The notes below the pieces were generated by a model that worked only from the letters and a program-made list of their open reading frames with translations, did not search any database and was not told the origin of the DNA. A DNA stretch of 64,000 nucleotides from Streptomyces sp. (lineage in GTDB: Bacteria > Actinomycetota > Actinomycetes > Streptomycetales > Streptomycetaceae). Made by a program: the position numbers and the translations under genes. This document shows positions 1 through 8,720 of this stretch, in pieces (positions within the stretch are counted from its first letter, which is position 1; every line of letters starts with the position of its first letter). The stretch spans positions 1 to 64,000 of the forward strand of contig NZ_JAPSKN010000003.1 in assembly GCF_031181705.1 (NCBI RefSeq). The letters run 5' to 3'.

Positions 1-344
1 CACCCGACCGTGCAGGCCGCCGAGGACGCCGTGCCCGACGGCGACGACCTGCCGGTACGGATCGGCATCGCGCCGGGCACCTACCGCGAGAAGGTGGTGA
101 TCCCGGCGGGCAAGCCGCACATCGAGCTGCGCGGCACCGGACGCCACCTCACCTTCGGCAACGACTTCGACGAGGCCGCGCACGAGCTGAGGGGCGAGCA
201 GGCCCCGGCGGTGAAGACGACCGGCGAACCCGACGCGATCGGCCAGGTGCTGACCCGCGACACCGAACCGCCGGCCGCGATCAGGGCCTCGCGGTGGCCT
301 GTCTGAAGGGCACGGACGACTGGGCACCCCACGCCCACCACTGA
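1..344 (+). pseudogene. decayed pectinesterase remnant (5' end outside window)
   Basis: The reading frame entering at base 1 carries the N-terminal beta-helix motifs of CE8 pectin methylesterases (VQAAEDAVP, then GTYREKVVIPAGKPHIELRG). It then jumps within a few residues to a second block (LTFGNDFDEAAHELRGEQA) and, after KTTG, to a C-terminal block (GQVLTRDTEPPAAI). It hits a stop at 304-306. A typical enzyme C-terminus (LKGTDDWAPHAHH, stop at 342-344) continues in another frame. The segments holding the catalytic Gln, both Asp and the Arg are absent, so at least two internal deletions plus a frameshift are needed. The remnant cannot be an active esterase. An intact pectinesterase lies at 4101-5228. 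The family assignment rests on remembered motif order; an unusual short paralogue is possible but unlikely. Confidence 0.7.
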
Positions 345-397
345 CCCCCCACACCTTCCGAGTTCCGCTGGATCCAGAAGAAGAAGAGAGCCGACCA

Positions 398-1744
398 ATG
401 AAGATCAGCAATCGCAGAAGCAGGCGCGCCGCCACGGCCGTCGCCCTGGGGGCCGTACTCGCGCTGACCGCGACCGCCTGCGGCGACGACGGCAGCGGGG
501 CGGGCGGCGACAAGGGCGCCGAGGGAAGCGGCAAGGGCAAGATCGTCTTCTGGGACAACAACGGCGGTGTCCGCACCGAGATCTGGAAGGAGATCATCGC
601 CGACTTCGAGAAGGCCAACCCGGACATCGACGTCGAGTACGTCGGGATCGCCTCGACCGAGTACCAGTCGAAGGTCGACACCGCCCTCCAGGGCGGCGGC
701 CTGCCGGACGTCGGCGGCGTGGGATCGGCGATGATCGCCGGGTTCGCCGCGCAGGGCGCGCTGGAGCCGCTCGACGAGCGGCTGGCCGAGTCGTCCCTGG
801 AGGGCAAGCTCAACAAGGACATGGTCGAGTCGCTGAAGGCGGCCGGCGGCGACGACAAGCTGTACTCGATCCCGACCTCCGCGAACAACGGTGTGCTGTA
901 CTACCGCACCGACCTGTTCAAGAAGGCCGGGCTGCAGGAGCCCACGACCTGGGACCGGTTCTACGAGGCCGCGGAAAAGCTGACGAACAAGGGCAGGAAC
1001 GAGTTCGGCTACACCATCCGCGGGGGCGCCGGCTCCATCGCCCAGGCACTGGACGCGATGTACGGGCAGTCCGGGATCACGTCGTTCTGGGACTCCAGCG
1101 GTGAGAAGACCACGCTCAACGACCCGAAGAACGTCGAGGCGCTGGAGAAGTACGCGGCGCTGTACAAGAAGGTCACGCCGGCCGCCGACCTCAACAACGA
1201 CTTCACGAAGATGGTCGCCCAGTGGGACTCCGGCACCATCGGGATGCTGAACCACAACCTCGGGTCGTACCAGGACCACGTGAAGGCGCTCGGGGTCGAC
1301 AAGTTCCGCGGCATCCCGCAGCCGACCGGGCCCGGTGGCAAGCGGGTGCAGGTGTCCAACCCGGTGGACGGGCTGGGGCTGTTCAAGAGCGGCAAGAACA
1401 AGGAAGCCGCCTGGAAGTTCATCGAGTTCGCCACCTCCGAGGCGGAGAACTCGAAGTTCAACGAGGCGGCGGGGCAGGTGCCCTCGAACACCGACGCGGC
1501 GCAGGACGAGTGGATCTCGAAGGCGGAGCCGACGAAGCTGGCCGCGGGCGCGTTGTCGGACGGTTCCACGACGATCGTGCAGCTGCCGTACTACCTGCCG
1601 GACTGGAACACGATCTCCAAGGCCGACAACGAGCCGAACTTCCAGAAGGTGCTGCTCGGGAAGATGAGCGCGAAGGACTTCCTGGACACGATGGCGGAGC
1701 AGCTGAACACCGCGCGAGAGGAGTGGAACCAGCAGAACGGGTGA
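398..1744 (+). CDS. extracellular solute-binding lipoprotein of a sugar ABC transporter
   Basis: The protein has 448 residues, with an Arg-rich n-region, a hydrophobic stretch and a lipobox-like ATAC motif whose Cys (about residue 28) would be lipidated, followed by a Gly/Asp-rich linker. The mature part (GKIVFWDNNGG..., then EIIADFEKANPDIDVEYVG) is a family 1 (MalE-like) binding protein. Such proteins capture oligosaccharides outside the membrane for an ABC importer. The neighbours suggest pectin- or rhamnogalacturonan-derived oligosaccharides, which is inference. A purine-rich AGAAGAAGAGAG sequence precedes the ATG. Unusually, no permease genes follow; they may lie upstream of the window, be encoded elsewhere, or be lost together with the decayed neighbour. 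Confidence 0.88.
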   Translation: MKISNRRSRRAATAVALGAVLALTATACGDDGSGAGGDKGAEGSGKGKIVFWDNNGGVRTEIWKEIIADFEKANPDIDVEYVGIASTEYQSKVDTALQGGGLPDVGGVGSAMIAGFAAQGALEPLDERLAESSLEGKLNKDMVESLKAAGGDDKLYSIPTSANNGVLYYRTDLFKKAGLQEPTTWDRFYEAAEKLTNKGRNEFGYTIRGGAGSIAQALDAMYGQSGITSFWDSSGEKTTLNDPKNVEALEKYAALYKKVTPAADLNNDFTKMVAQWDSGTIGMLNHNLGSYQDHVKALGVDKFRGIPQPTGPGGKRVQVSNPVDGLGLFKSGKNKEAAWKFIEFATSEAENSKFNEAAGQVPSNTDAAQDEWISKAEPTKLAAGALSDGSTTIVQLPYYLPDWNTISKADNEPNFQKVLLGKMSAKDFLDTMAEQLNTAREEWNQQNG

Positions 1745-1801
1745 GGTGCCCGGGTTTCGCCGTGGGACGGCCTGTGCGTGTGCAGGTGCGGGCCGCCCCT
1801 G

Positions 1802-1832
1802 GCTTGTCGCGCAGTTCCCCGCGCCCCCGGGG
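1802..1832. repeat. copy of a dispersed Streptomyces intergenic repeat
   Basis: The gap between the binding-protein gene and the acetylesterase gene contains GTCGCGCAGTTCCCCGCGCC, followed by a C/G-rich palindromic end. A diverged copy lies at 20558-20590. From memory this is a very common intergenic sequence in Streptomyces; its role is unknown. Confidence 0.5.
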
Positions 1833-1865
1833 AACACACCATCCGCTGTCCGGAAGGAACTCCGC

Positions 1866-2660
1866 GTGTCTCTGAGCCGTAGACAAGTGGCTGCCGTGGG
1901 AATGGCCGCTGTCCCTCTCGCGCTGTCCCTCGGCGGGACCGCGCACGCCGGTGACCGTCGCCGCACTCTCCACATCGCCGGTGATTCCACCGCCGCCCAG
2001 AAGTACGCCGACGCCGCGCCCGAGACCGGGTGGGCGATGGCGCTGCCGTTCTTCCTCCGCAAGGACCTGGCCGTCGCCAATCACGCGGTCAACGGCCGGA
2101 GTTCGAAGTCCTTCGTCGACGAGGGGCGGCTCGATGCCGTCCTGTCCGTGATACGGCCCGGGGACGTCCTCCTCGTCCAGTTCGGGCACAACGACGCGAA
2201 GGCGGAGGATCCCGCCCGTCATACCGAGCCCTGGTCGACGTATCAGGACTATCTGCGGCGGTACGTCGACGGGGCCCGGGCCCGTGGGGCGCGGCCGGTG
2301 CTCGCCACGTCCGTGGAGCGGCGCCGGTTCGACGCGAGCGGCAAGGCCCTGCCGACGCACGGGGAGTACCCGGCGGCCATGCGGGCGCTCGCCGCCGAGG
2401 AGGGAGTCGCGCTGCTCGACCTCCAGGCGCTCTCGCTCGCCCTCTGGCAGGAGCTGGGGCCCGAGGAGACGAAGAAGTACTTCAACTGGACCGCCACCGA
2501 GCAGGACAACACGCACTTCAACCCGCCGGGTGCCATCGCCGTGGCCCGGCTCGTGGCACGGGAGTCGCTGCAGCGCCGGGTGCTCGGCCCGCGGGACGTG
2601 CGGCGGCTGGACGAGCCGGTCCCCGAGTCCTGGATCGGCTGGCCGCAGGCCACCTCGTAA
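1866..2660 (+). CDS. secreted rhamnogalacturonan acetylesterase (SGNH/GDSL hydrolase)
   Basis: The protein has 264 residues from a GTG preceded by GGAAGGA; a longer in-frame extension has no ribosome site. An export signal ends near the AHA at about residue 23. The catalytic Ser is in the block I motif GDST (Ser41). Block II is VNGRSS, block III is FGHND, and the Asp-His pair is in DNTHFNPPG (Asp214, His217). The family removes acetyl groups from the rhamnogalacturonan backbone of pectin so that lyases can cut it. It is followed 31 bp later by the pectate lyase gene, probably in one transcript. The family call is secure; the exact substrate is inferred from the neighbours. Confidence 0.88.
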   Translation: MSLSRRQVAAVGMAAVPLALSLGGTAHAGDRRRTLHIAGDSTAAQKYADAAPETGWAMALPFFLRKDLAVANHAVNGRSSKSFVDEGRLDAVLSVIRPGDVLLVQFGHNDAKAEDPARHTEPWSTYQDYLRRYVDGARARGARPVLATSVERRRFDASGKALPTHGEYPAAMRALAAEEGVALLDLQALSLALWQELGPEETKKYFNWTATEQDNTHFNPPGAIAVARLVARESLQRRVLGPRDVRRLDEPVPESWIGWPQATS

Positions 2661-2691
2661 CACCCCGACGACGCAGGAAGAGAGCCGCACC

Positions 2692-4002
2692 ATGAACGTT
2701 CGCAAGTGTCATGATCATGCCATTGGGAGAGCGGTGGTGCTGGCCGGCTGCACCGCGCTCGTCCTCGCCCTCACCGGCACCGGTGCCCAGGCCGGGCCCC
2801 GGGACGCGACCCGCCAGACCCTGGCCGCCGGAGACGGCTGGGGCTCGTACGGCACGGGCACCACGGGCGGGGCCGCCGCCGACGCCGCGCACGTCTACAC
2901 CGTCACCACCTGGGAACAGTTCCGGGCCGCCCTGGAGGACGGCGGGACGGCGCCCCGGATCATCAAGGTGAAGGGGATGATCGACGCCGTCTCCGAGGGC
3001 TGCGACGCGTTCGCGGCCGAGGGGTACGACCTGCAGAAGTACCTCGCCGCCTACGACCCCGCCGTCTGGGGCCACGACCGGCCGGTCAGCGGTGAGCAGG
3101 AGGAGCTGCGGGCCGCGTCCGCGGCCAACCAGGACAAGGCCATCAAGGCGAACGTGCCCGCCGACACCACGATCATCGGCGTCGGCAGGGGCGCGGGCAT
3201 CCTCGGCGGCAGCCTGCAGATCAAGGGCGTCGACAACGTCATCGTCCGCAACCTGACCTTCGAGGCGCCGGTCGACTGCTTCCCGCAGTGGGACCCGACC
3301 GACGACAACAGGACCGGCGCCTGGAACTCCGAGTACGACGGCGTGGTCGTCCACGGGTCGACCCATGTGTGGATCGACCACAACACGCTCACCGACGGCC
3401 GCCACCCGGACAGTTCGCTGCCGACGTACTTCGGCAAGACCTACCAGCAGCACGACGGGCTGCTCGACGTCGTGCGGGGCTCCAACCACGTGACGGTGTC
3501 CTGGAACTCGTTCCGGGACCACGACAAGACCATGCTGATCGGCAACAGCGACAGCGCCACCGCCGACGACACGGGCAAGCTGAAGGTCACCCTGCACCAC
3601 AACCGCTTCGAGGGCATCGTCGAGCGGGCGCCCCGGGTGCGCTTCGGGCAGGTCGACTCGTACAACAACCACTTCGTGGTCACCAAGAATCAGAAGTGGG
3701 GTTACGTCTACGGCGTCGGCAAGGAGTCCCGGCTCGTCGCCGAGCACAACGCCTTCACGCTGGCGAAGGGCCTCAGCCCGGCGAAGATCCTCAAGAAGTG
3801 GAGCGAGGCGCCGGTCACCGCGAACGCCAACGTCGTCAACGGCAGGCCCGTCGACCTGATCGCCGTGCACAACGCGGAGATCCCCGGCGAGACGCTCCAG
3901 TCGGGCGCCGGCTGGACGCCGACGCTGCGGACCCGGATCGACCCCGCGAAGGCCGTGCCCGGCATCGTCGACGCCCGGGCGGGCGCCGGACGCGTGTGCT
4001 GA
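2692..4002 (+). CDS. secreted pectate lyase, polysaccharide lyase family 1
   Basis: The protein has 436 residues from an ATG with GGAAGAG upstream, and a Sec signal peptide probably cleaved after AQA (about residue 34). The parallel beta-helix core shows the PL1 hallmarks: the WIDHNTLTDG motif (from Trp227) with the calcium-binding aspartate region around DGLLDVVRG, and RAPRVRFG (Arg312-Arg317), which supplies the catalytic Arg in this family. It would cleave de-esterified polygalacturonan outside the cell by calcium-dependent beta-elimination. It sits between the acetylesterase and pectinesterase genes. Deacetylation and demethylation by these neighbours create its substrate. Confidence 0.92.
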   Translation: MNVRKCHDHAIGRAVVLAGCTALVLALTGTGAQAGPRDATRQTLAAGDGWGSYGTGTTGGAAADAAHVYTVTTWEQFRAALEDGGTAPRIIKVKGMIDAVSEGCDAFAAEGYDLQKYLAAYDPAVWGHDRPVSGEQEELRAASAANQDKAIKANVPADTTIIGVGRGAGILGGSLQIKGVDNVIVRNLTFEAPVDCFPQWDPTDDNRTGAWNSEYDGVVVHGSTHVWIDHNTLTDGRHPDSSLPTYFGKTYQQHDGLLDVVRGSNHVTVSWNSFRDHDKTMLIGNSDSATADDTGKLKVTLHHNRFEGIVERAPRVRFGQVDSYNNHFVVTKNQKWGYVYGVGKESRLVAEHNAFTLAKGLSPAKILKKWSEAPVTANANVVNGRPVDLIAVHNAEIPGETLQSGAGWTPTLRTRIDPAKAVPGIVDARAGAGRVC

Positions 4003-4100
4003 TCCGATTCCGACGCACCGGCCGGGGCGGGTCCGCGCCGCGTCCCGCCCCGGCCCCTTCCCCCTCCCCGCACATCCGCCGCACGCCAAGGAGCAGCCGC

Positions 4101-5228
4101 ATGCCCGCGCAGCCCCACCGTTCCGTCTCCCGCCGGGGGTTCCTCGCCGCGGGCGCCGCGGCAGGCGCCGCCCTCGGCCTCGCGCCCGGGCCCGCGCGGG
4201 CCGCCGCGCGTCCGCGCCCGTTCGGCCGGTACGGCTCACCGGCCGCCCGCCGGGACCCCCGGACCCTGTACGTCCACCCCGGCGGCGCCGGTGACGTCAC
4301 CACCGTCCGGGACGCCGTGACCGCCGCGAACGGCCCCGGGTACACCCTGGTCATCGCCCCGGGCGTCTACCGGCAGACGGTCTCCGTCGACCCGGCCCGC
4401 ACCGGCATGACCTGGATCGGCGCGAGCGAGGACCCGCGGGACGTGGTGATCGTGTACGACAACGCGGCGGGGACGCCCAAGCCGGGCGGCGGCACCTACG
4501 GCACCAGCGGTTCCGCCACCGCCACCGTCCAGGCCGACGGGTTCACCGCCCGCTGGATCACCTTCGCCAACGACTGGCTGCGCGCCGGCCACCCCGGCGT
4601 CACCGGCACGCAGGCCGTCGCCCTCAAGGTCCAGGGCGACCGGTCGGCCTTCCACCACTGCCGGTTCCTCGGGCACCAGGACACCCTGTACGCCGACTCC
4701 ACGGCCCTCGGCGCCTTCGCCCGCCAGTACTTCGCCCACTGCTACGCCGAGGGGGACGTCGACTTCGTCTTCGGGCGGGCGACGGCCGTGTTCGAGCGGT
4801 GCCACTTCCGGACGCTGTCGCGGACCGACCTGTCCGGCGCCCCGTACGGGTTCGTGTTCGCGCCGTCGACCGCCGGGGCCAACCCGCTCGGCTACCTCGT
4901 CACCCGCAGCCGCGTCAGCAGCGAGGCACCGGACGGCTTCTACAAGCTGGCCCGGCCCTGGGTGCCCAGCTCCGACCTCACCGCCCGGCCCATGCTCACC
5001 GTCCGGGACACCTGGCTCGGCCCGGGCATCGACGCGGTCGCCCCGTACGCCGACATGCGCGCGGCCCACCCCTGGCAGAGCATGCGGTTCGCCGAGTACC
5101 GCAACACCGGCCCGGGCGCGAAGGTGACCGTCCCCGAGAACCGGCCCCAACTCACGGACGAACAGGCCCGGTCCGCGACCCGCGCCGCCCACCTCGGCGA
5201 CTGGGAGCCGTGGAAGGAGAACTGCTGA
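4101..5228 (+). CDS. secreted pectinesterase (carbohydrate esterase family 8)
   Basis: The protein has 375 residues from an ATG 98 bp after the lyase gene. The N-terminus (SRRGFLAAG followed by an Ala-rich h-region ending ARA) is a twin-arginine-type signal. The CE8 active site is complete: GHQDTLY (Gln193, Asp194), DFVFG (nucleophile Asp221) and LARPW (Arg285). The enzyme hydrolyses methyl esters of homogalacturonan, giving substrate for the two pectate lyases in the window. Unlike the remnant at 1-344 it has every catalytic residue. Its length fits bacterial exported CE8 enzymes. Confidence 0.93.
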   Translation: MPAQPHRSVSRRGFLAAGAAAGAALGLAPGPARAAARPRPFGRYGSPAARRDPRTLYVHPGGAGDVTTVRDAVTAANGPGYTLVIAPGVYRQTVSVDPARTGMTWIGASEDPRDVVIVYDNAAGTPKPGGGTYGTSGSATATVQADGFTARWITFANDWLRAGHPGVTGTQAVALKVQGDRSAFHHCRFLGHQDTLYADSTALGAFARQYFAHCYAEGDVDFVFGRATAVFERCHFRTLSRTDLSGAPYGFVFAPSTAGANPLGYLVTRSRVSSEAPDGFYKLARPWVPSSDLTARPMLTVRDTWLGPGIDAVAPYADMRAAHPWQSMRFAEYRNTGPGAKVTVPENRPQLTDEQARSATRAAHLGDWEPWKENC

Positions 5229-5248
5229 GCGGGGCGGAGGCGGGGGTC

Positions 5249-6307
5249 GTGGACGGTCCGCTGCCCGGCTTCCACCCGGCGCTGAAGGACGCCCTGACCT
5301 TCCCGCTCGCCTGGGGCCGGTCCCCGGTCCGCGACGCCCCGGCCTGGCGGAAGACCGCCCGGGCGGCCGTCGAGCGGCACCTGCTCGTCGAGCGGCAGGA
5401 CGGGGTGCCGTTCGCGCCGGAGTTCACCGGCCGCGTCCCGGGCGGGGGGTACGACCGGGAACTGGTGACCGTCTCCCTCACCCGCTACGCACCGGTGCGC
5501 GGCGCCCTGCTCACCCCGCACGGCCGCGGCCCCTTCCCGGCCGTGCTGCTCCTGCACGACCACGGCTCCCGCTTCGACATCGGCAAGGAGAAGCTCGTCC
5601 GCCCCTGGTACGACGACACCCGCCTCGCCTCCGCCACCGCCTGGGCGGACCGCTGCTACGGGGGGCGGTTCGTCGGCGACGAACTGGCCCGGCGGGGGCA
5701 TGTGGTGCTGTGCCTGGACGCGCTCGGCTGGGGCGACCGCGGGCCCCTCGCCTACGAGCAGCAGCAGGCGCTGGCGGCCGGCTTCTTCCACCTCGGCTCC
5801 TCGCTCGCCGGTCTCATGGCCCGGGAGGACGAACGGGCCGCCGCCTTCCTGGCGGGACTCGACCGGGTCGACGCCCGGCGGGTCGCGGCCGTCGGCTTCT
5901 CCATGGGCGCCTACCGGGCCTGGCAGGCCGCCGCCCTCAGCGACCACGTGGCGGCCGCCGCGAGCGTCTGCTGGATGACCGGGCTCAAGGAGATGATGGT
6001 GCCCGGCAACAACACCCTGCGCGGGCAGTCCGCGTACTGCATGCTCCACCCCGGGCTCGCCCGGCACCTCGACCTGCCGGACGTGGCGAGCATCGCCGCG
6101 CCCAAGCCGGCGCTGTTCTTCCACGGCGGCCTGGACCCGCTGTTCCCGGCCGAGGGCGTGCGGGTCGCGTACGACAAGCTGCGTGCCGTGTGGCGTGCGC
6201 GGAACGCCGAGGACCGGATACGGGTGAAGACGTGGCCGGAGCTGGGCCACGTCTTCACCGCCCCGCTGCAGGACGAGGTCTTCAGCTGGCTCGACGACGT
6301 CCTGTGA
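5249..6307 (+). CDS. alpha/beta hydrolase, dienelactone-hydrolase/acetylxylan-esterase type
   Basis: The protein has 352 residues from a GTG preceded by GGCGGAGGCGG. No signal peptide is seen, so it is probably cytoplasmic. The frame stays open upstream into the pectinesterase gene, so the start is uncertain. The nucleophile is in GFSMGAY, the acid in HGGLDPLFP, and the His in ELGHVFTAP near the C-terminus. The order and spacing match the dienelactone hydrolase superfamily, which includes esterases acting on acylated sugars. Its place 20 bp after the pectinesterase gene suggests it de-esterifies imported pectin oligosaccharides, which is inference. It converges on the GH43 gene with a 3-bp gap between stops. 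Confidence 0.75.
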   Translation: MDGPLPGFHPALKDALTFPLAWGRSPVRDAPAWRKTARAAVERHLLVERQDGVPFAPEFTGRVPGGGYDRELVTVSLTRYAPVRGALLTPHGRGPFPAVLLLHDHGSRFDIGKEKLVRPWYDDTRLASATAWADRCYGGRFVGDELARRGHVVLCLDALGWGDRGPLAYEQQQALAAGFFHLGSSLAGLMAREDERAAAFLAGLDRVDARRVAAVGFSMGAYRAWQAAALSDHVAAAASVCWMTGLKEMMVPGNNTLRGQSAYCMLHPGLARHLDLPDVASIAAPKPALFFHGGLDPLFPAEGVRVAYDKLRAVWRARNAEDRIRVKTWPELGHVFTAPLQDEVFSWLDDVL

Positions 6308-6310
6308 GGC

Positions 6311-8527
6311 TCACCGCCGTACCGGCTCGATCCCCCCGAGCGTCGGTGTCACCGGCTCGATGGCGCCGTCGGCCGTGAACTCCATGCGGTCGACGGTCGT
6401 CTCGCGGTGCATGCCGTCGCCGCCCGGCCTGCCGGGGCCGTCGAGGGCGAAGCGGTGGTAGACGACGTACCAGTCGTCGGTGCCGGGGGTGTTCACCACC
6501 GAGTGGTGACCGGTGCCGAGGATGCCGTACTCGGGCCGCTTCTGGAGGATCGTTCCGCGCTTGGTCCACGGGCCGAGCGGGGACGGCCCGGTCGCGTACG
6601 CCACGTGGTAGTTCTCGCTGCGGGTGTCGTCCTCCGACCACATGAGGTAGTACGTGCCCTTCCGCTTGATCACGAAGGAGCCCTCGCGGAAGTTCGCCGG
6701 GGTGATGTCCCGCACCTTCGACGCGTCGAACGACACCATGTCGTCGGCGAGCGGCACCACGTACCCGCGGCCGTTGCCCCAGTACAGGTAGGCCTGGCCG
6801 TCGTCGTCGGTGAAGACCGCCGGATCGATCATCTGGCCCTGCAGGGACCCGCCCTTGGCGACCAGCGGCTCGCCGAGCGCGTCCTTGAAGGGGCCGGCGG
6901 GGGAGTCGGCCACCGCCACGCCGATCTGCTGCTCGGCGCAGAAGTAGAAGTAGTACGTGCCGTTCCGCTCGGCGATCGCGGGCGCCCAGGCGTACTTGTC
7001 GGCCCAGCTCACGTCCGGCCCGAGGTCGAGGATGACACCGTGGTCCTTCCAGTGGACCAGGTCCTTCGACGAGTACGCCTTGAACTTCGTGCCGCTCCAG
7101 CCCTGGAAGCCGTCGGTCGTGGGGTAGATCCAGTAGCGGCCGTTCAGGTGGTGCACGTCGGGGTCGGCGTTCAGGCCGGGCAGCAGCGGGCTGCGGGTGC
7201 GGACCGCCTCGACCGTCCAGGTCCGTTTGGTGCCGTCGGCGGCCGTGACCGTGTACGTCCGCGGCCTGCGGAAGTCGCGGCGGGTGCCCGGCTCCGGGCT
7301 CAGCGTGGCGCCCTCGCCGACCCACAGCTTGGGGGCGAGACGCCGCAGGTCGGCGCCCGGCTCCATCGGCAGCACCACCTTGGAGGCGCTGTCCGTGACG
7401 ATCGCGTACCCCTTCTGGTGCCCGGCCGTCGCGTCCACCACCGAGGTGGGCGTGGCCGGGTACGCGGCCAGCAGACGGTCGTACTCCTCCTGCGTGACCG
7501 GCAGGACCGTGCCGTGCCGGGGGCTCGCCGGGAGCTGGTAGTCCGTCGACGGGGTCCACCGGCCGGAGGCGAGGTCGGTGGTCTCGAAGGGGAGGTAGCC
7601 GCGGCCGCCGTACTCGTCGATGAACAGGTACCACTTCTTCTCGGTGTTCGACTTGAACACCGTCGGCCCCTCACCGCGGTCCATCGCGCCCTTGCCGATG
7701 CAGTCCGCCACGAAGTCGTACCTCGTCGACGTCAGCGAGGCCGACTTCTCGCCGGTGATGAACTTCGAGCAGGGACCGGCGGAGCCGGGGTCCCGCTCGT
7801 CCTTGGTGTAGCGGTAGTACTCGTCCCCGTACTTCACGACCGTGGAGTCGATCACCGAGTAACCCGGGTCGTTCCAGATCTCCGGCTCGCTGAAGGTGCG
7901 GAAGTCCTTCGTCGTCGCGTACAGCATCTTGTTGTACGTGTCGCCCCTGTGCTCCGGGTCGTCGTCGGCGTACAGCTTCGACGCCCAGAAGACGACGTAG
8001 GAGCCGAGCTCGTCGTCCCAGTAGGCCTCCGGTGCCCAGGTGTTGCCCGCGTTGTCCGGGGAGACCCGCACCAGGCGCTGGTCGGTCCAGTGGACCAGGT
8101 CGGTGGACTCCCACACCATGATCGACTTGCTGCCGTGCCGCTGCACCTGGTCCCAGCTGCCGCTGGAGTTGCGGTACATCCGCAGGTCGGTGGCGATCAG
8201 GTAGAACTTGTCGCCCTCCGGGGAGCGGATGACGAACGGGTCGCGCAGGCCCTTCTCGCCGGTCGTGGAGGTCAGGACCGGCTTGCCGGCGTTCAGTTCG
8301 CGCCAGTGCAGCGGATCGTTGCCCCGGCTGAGGGCGTAGCGGATCTGCTCGCCGTCGGCGGTGCCCTCGCCCGTGAAGTAGGCGAAGAGGTAGCCGGCGT
8401 ACTCGGGCTGCTTCACGGGTGGGGCTCCGGGGTCCGCGGTGCTGTGCGGGGCTGTCAGAAGGGTCAGCAGGAGGCCGGCCAGGGCGAGGAACGGAAGCAG
8501 GAGCGTGCGGGCGATGCGGGGGCGCAT
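6311..8527 (-). CDS. secreted tandem glycoside hydrolase family 43 enzyme
   Basis: The protein has 738 residues from an ATG with AGGAAG upstream, and a signal peptide (LLLPFLALAGLLLTLLTA) in the first 30 residues. Two five-bladed propeller modules can be read. The N-terminal one (about 45-360) has LRDPFVI, TWAPEAYWD and VIDSTVV. The C-terminal one (about 455-735) has NADPDVH, AWAPAIAE, MIDPAVF and a final TGHHSVV. Between them is an immunoglobulin-like segment (YTVTAADGTKRTWTVEAV). GH43 enzymes are inverting arabinofuranosidases, arabinanases or xylosidases; one protein with two such modules could strip arabinan side chains from pectin. The specificity of each half cannot be told from motifs alone. 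Confidence 0.85.
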   Translation of the reverse strand: MRPRIARTLLLPFLALAGLLLTLLTAPHSTADPGAPPVKQPEYAGYLFAYFTGEGTADGEQIRYALSRGNDPLHWRELNAGKPVLTSTTGEKGLRDPFVIRSPEGDKFYLIATDLRMYRNSSGSWDQVQRHGSKSIMVWESTDLVHWTDQRLVRVSPDNAGNTWAPEAYWDDELGSYVVFWASKLYADDDPEHRGDTYNKMLYATTKDFRTFSEPEIWNDPGYSVIDSTVVKYGDEYYRYTKDERDPGSAGPCSKFITGEKSASLTSTRYDFVADCIGKGAMDRGEGPTVFKSNTEKKWYLFIDEYGGRGYLPFETTDLASGRWTPSTDYQLPASPRHGTVLPVTQEEYDRLLAAYPATPTSVVDATAGHQKGYAIVTDSASKVVLPMEPGADLRRLAPKLWVGEGATLSPEPGTRRDFRRPRTYTVTAADGTKRTWTVEAVRTRSPLLPGLNADPDVHHLNGRYWIYPTTDGFQGWSGTKFKAYSSKDLVHWKDHGVILDLGPDVSWADKYAWAPAIAERNGTYYFYFCAEQQIGVAVADSPAGPFKDALGEPLVAKGGSLQGQMIDPAVFTDDDGQAYLYWGNGRGYVVPLADDMVSFDASKVRDITPANFREGSFVIKRKGTYYLMWSEDDTRSENYHVAYATGPSPLGPWTKRGTILQKRPEYGILGTGHHSVVNTPGTDDWYVVYHRFALDGPGRPGGDGMHRETTVDRMEFTADGAIEPVTPTLGGIEPVRR

Positions 8528-8631
8528 GACACTTCCTGTCGGAGTCTGGGGGATTCTGTTGGATGGCGGCCCTCGGAGTGTCACCGGACGGGAGCGGTGC
8601 GTCAACGGGTGTGCGGGAGGCCGGTGGTCCG

Positions 8632-8644
8632 GAAACTTTCGAAA
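8632..8644. promoter_or_regulatory. putative repressor operator upstream of GH43 gene
   Basis: GAAACTTTCGAAA combines two overlapping palindromes, GAAACTTTC and TTTCGAAA, about 105 bp upstream of the GH43 start. Palindromes built from GAAA and TTTC arms occur in front of Streptomyces hemicellulase genes and bind sugar-responsive repressors. This supports substrate-dependent control but does not identify the regulator. The same motif was not noticed before the other pectin genes. Confidence 0.45.
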
Positions 8645-8685
8645 CGTGCCGGGCGCCGTCCGGGCGCCGCGCACGCGCACACGAC

Positions 8686-8720
8686 GACGCCCCCGCCGGG
8701 TGCGAACCGGCGGGGGCGTC
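8686..8720 (-). terminator. hairpin terminator after PL3 pectate lyase gene
   Basis: A perfect 14-bp stem (GACGCCCCCGCCGG and its complement) with a 7-base loop lies about 165 bp beyond the stop of the minus-strand lyase gene. There is no T-tract, as is common in Streptomyces. Confidence 0.7.

Noticed and set aside
281-2080. Long antisense reading frame over the binding-protein and acetylesterase genes
   Set aside because: No family motifs, Arg/Pro/Gly-rich composition and a third-position pattern set by the plus-strand genes; a GC-rich shadow.
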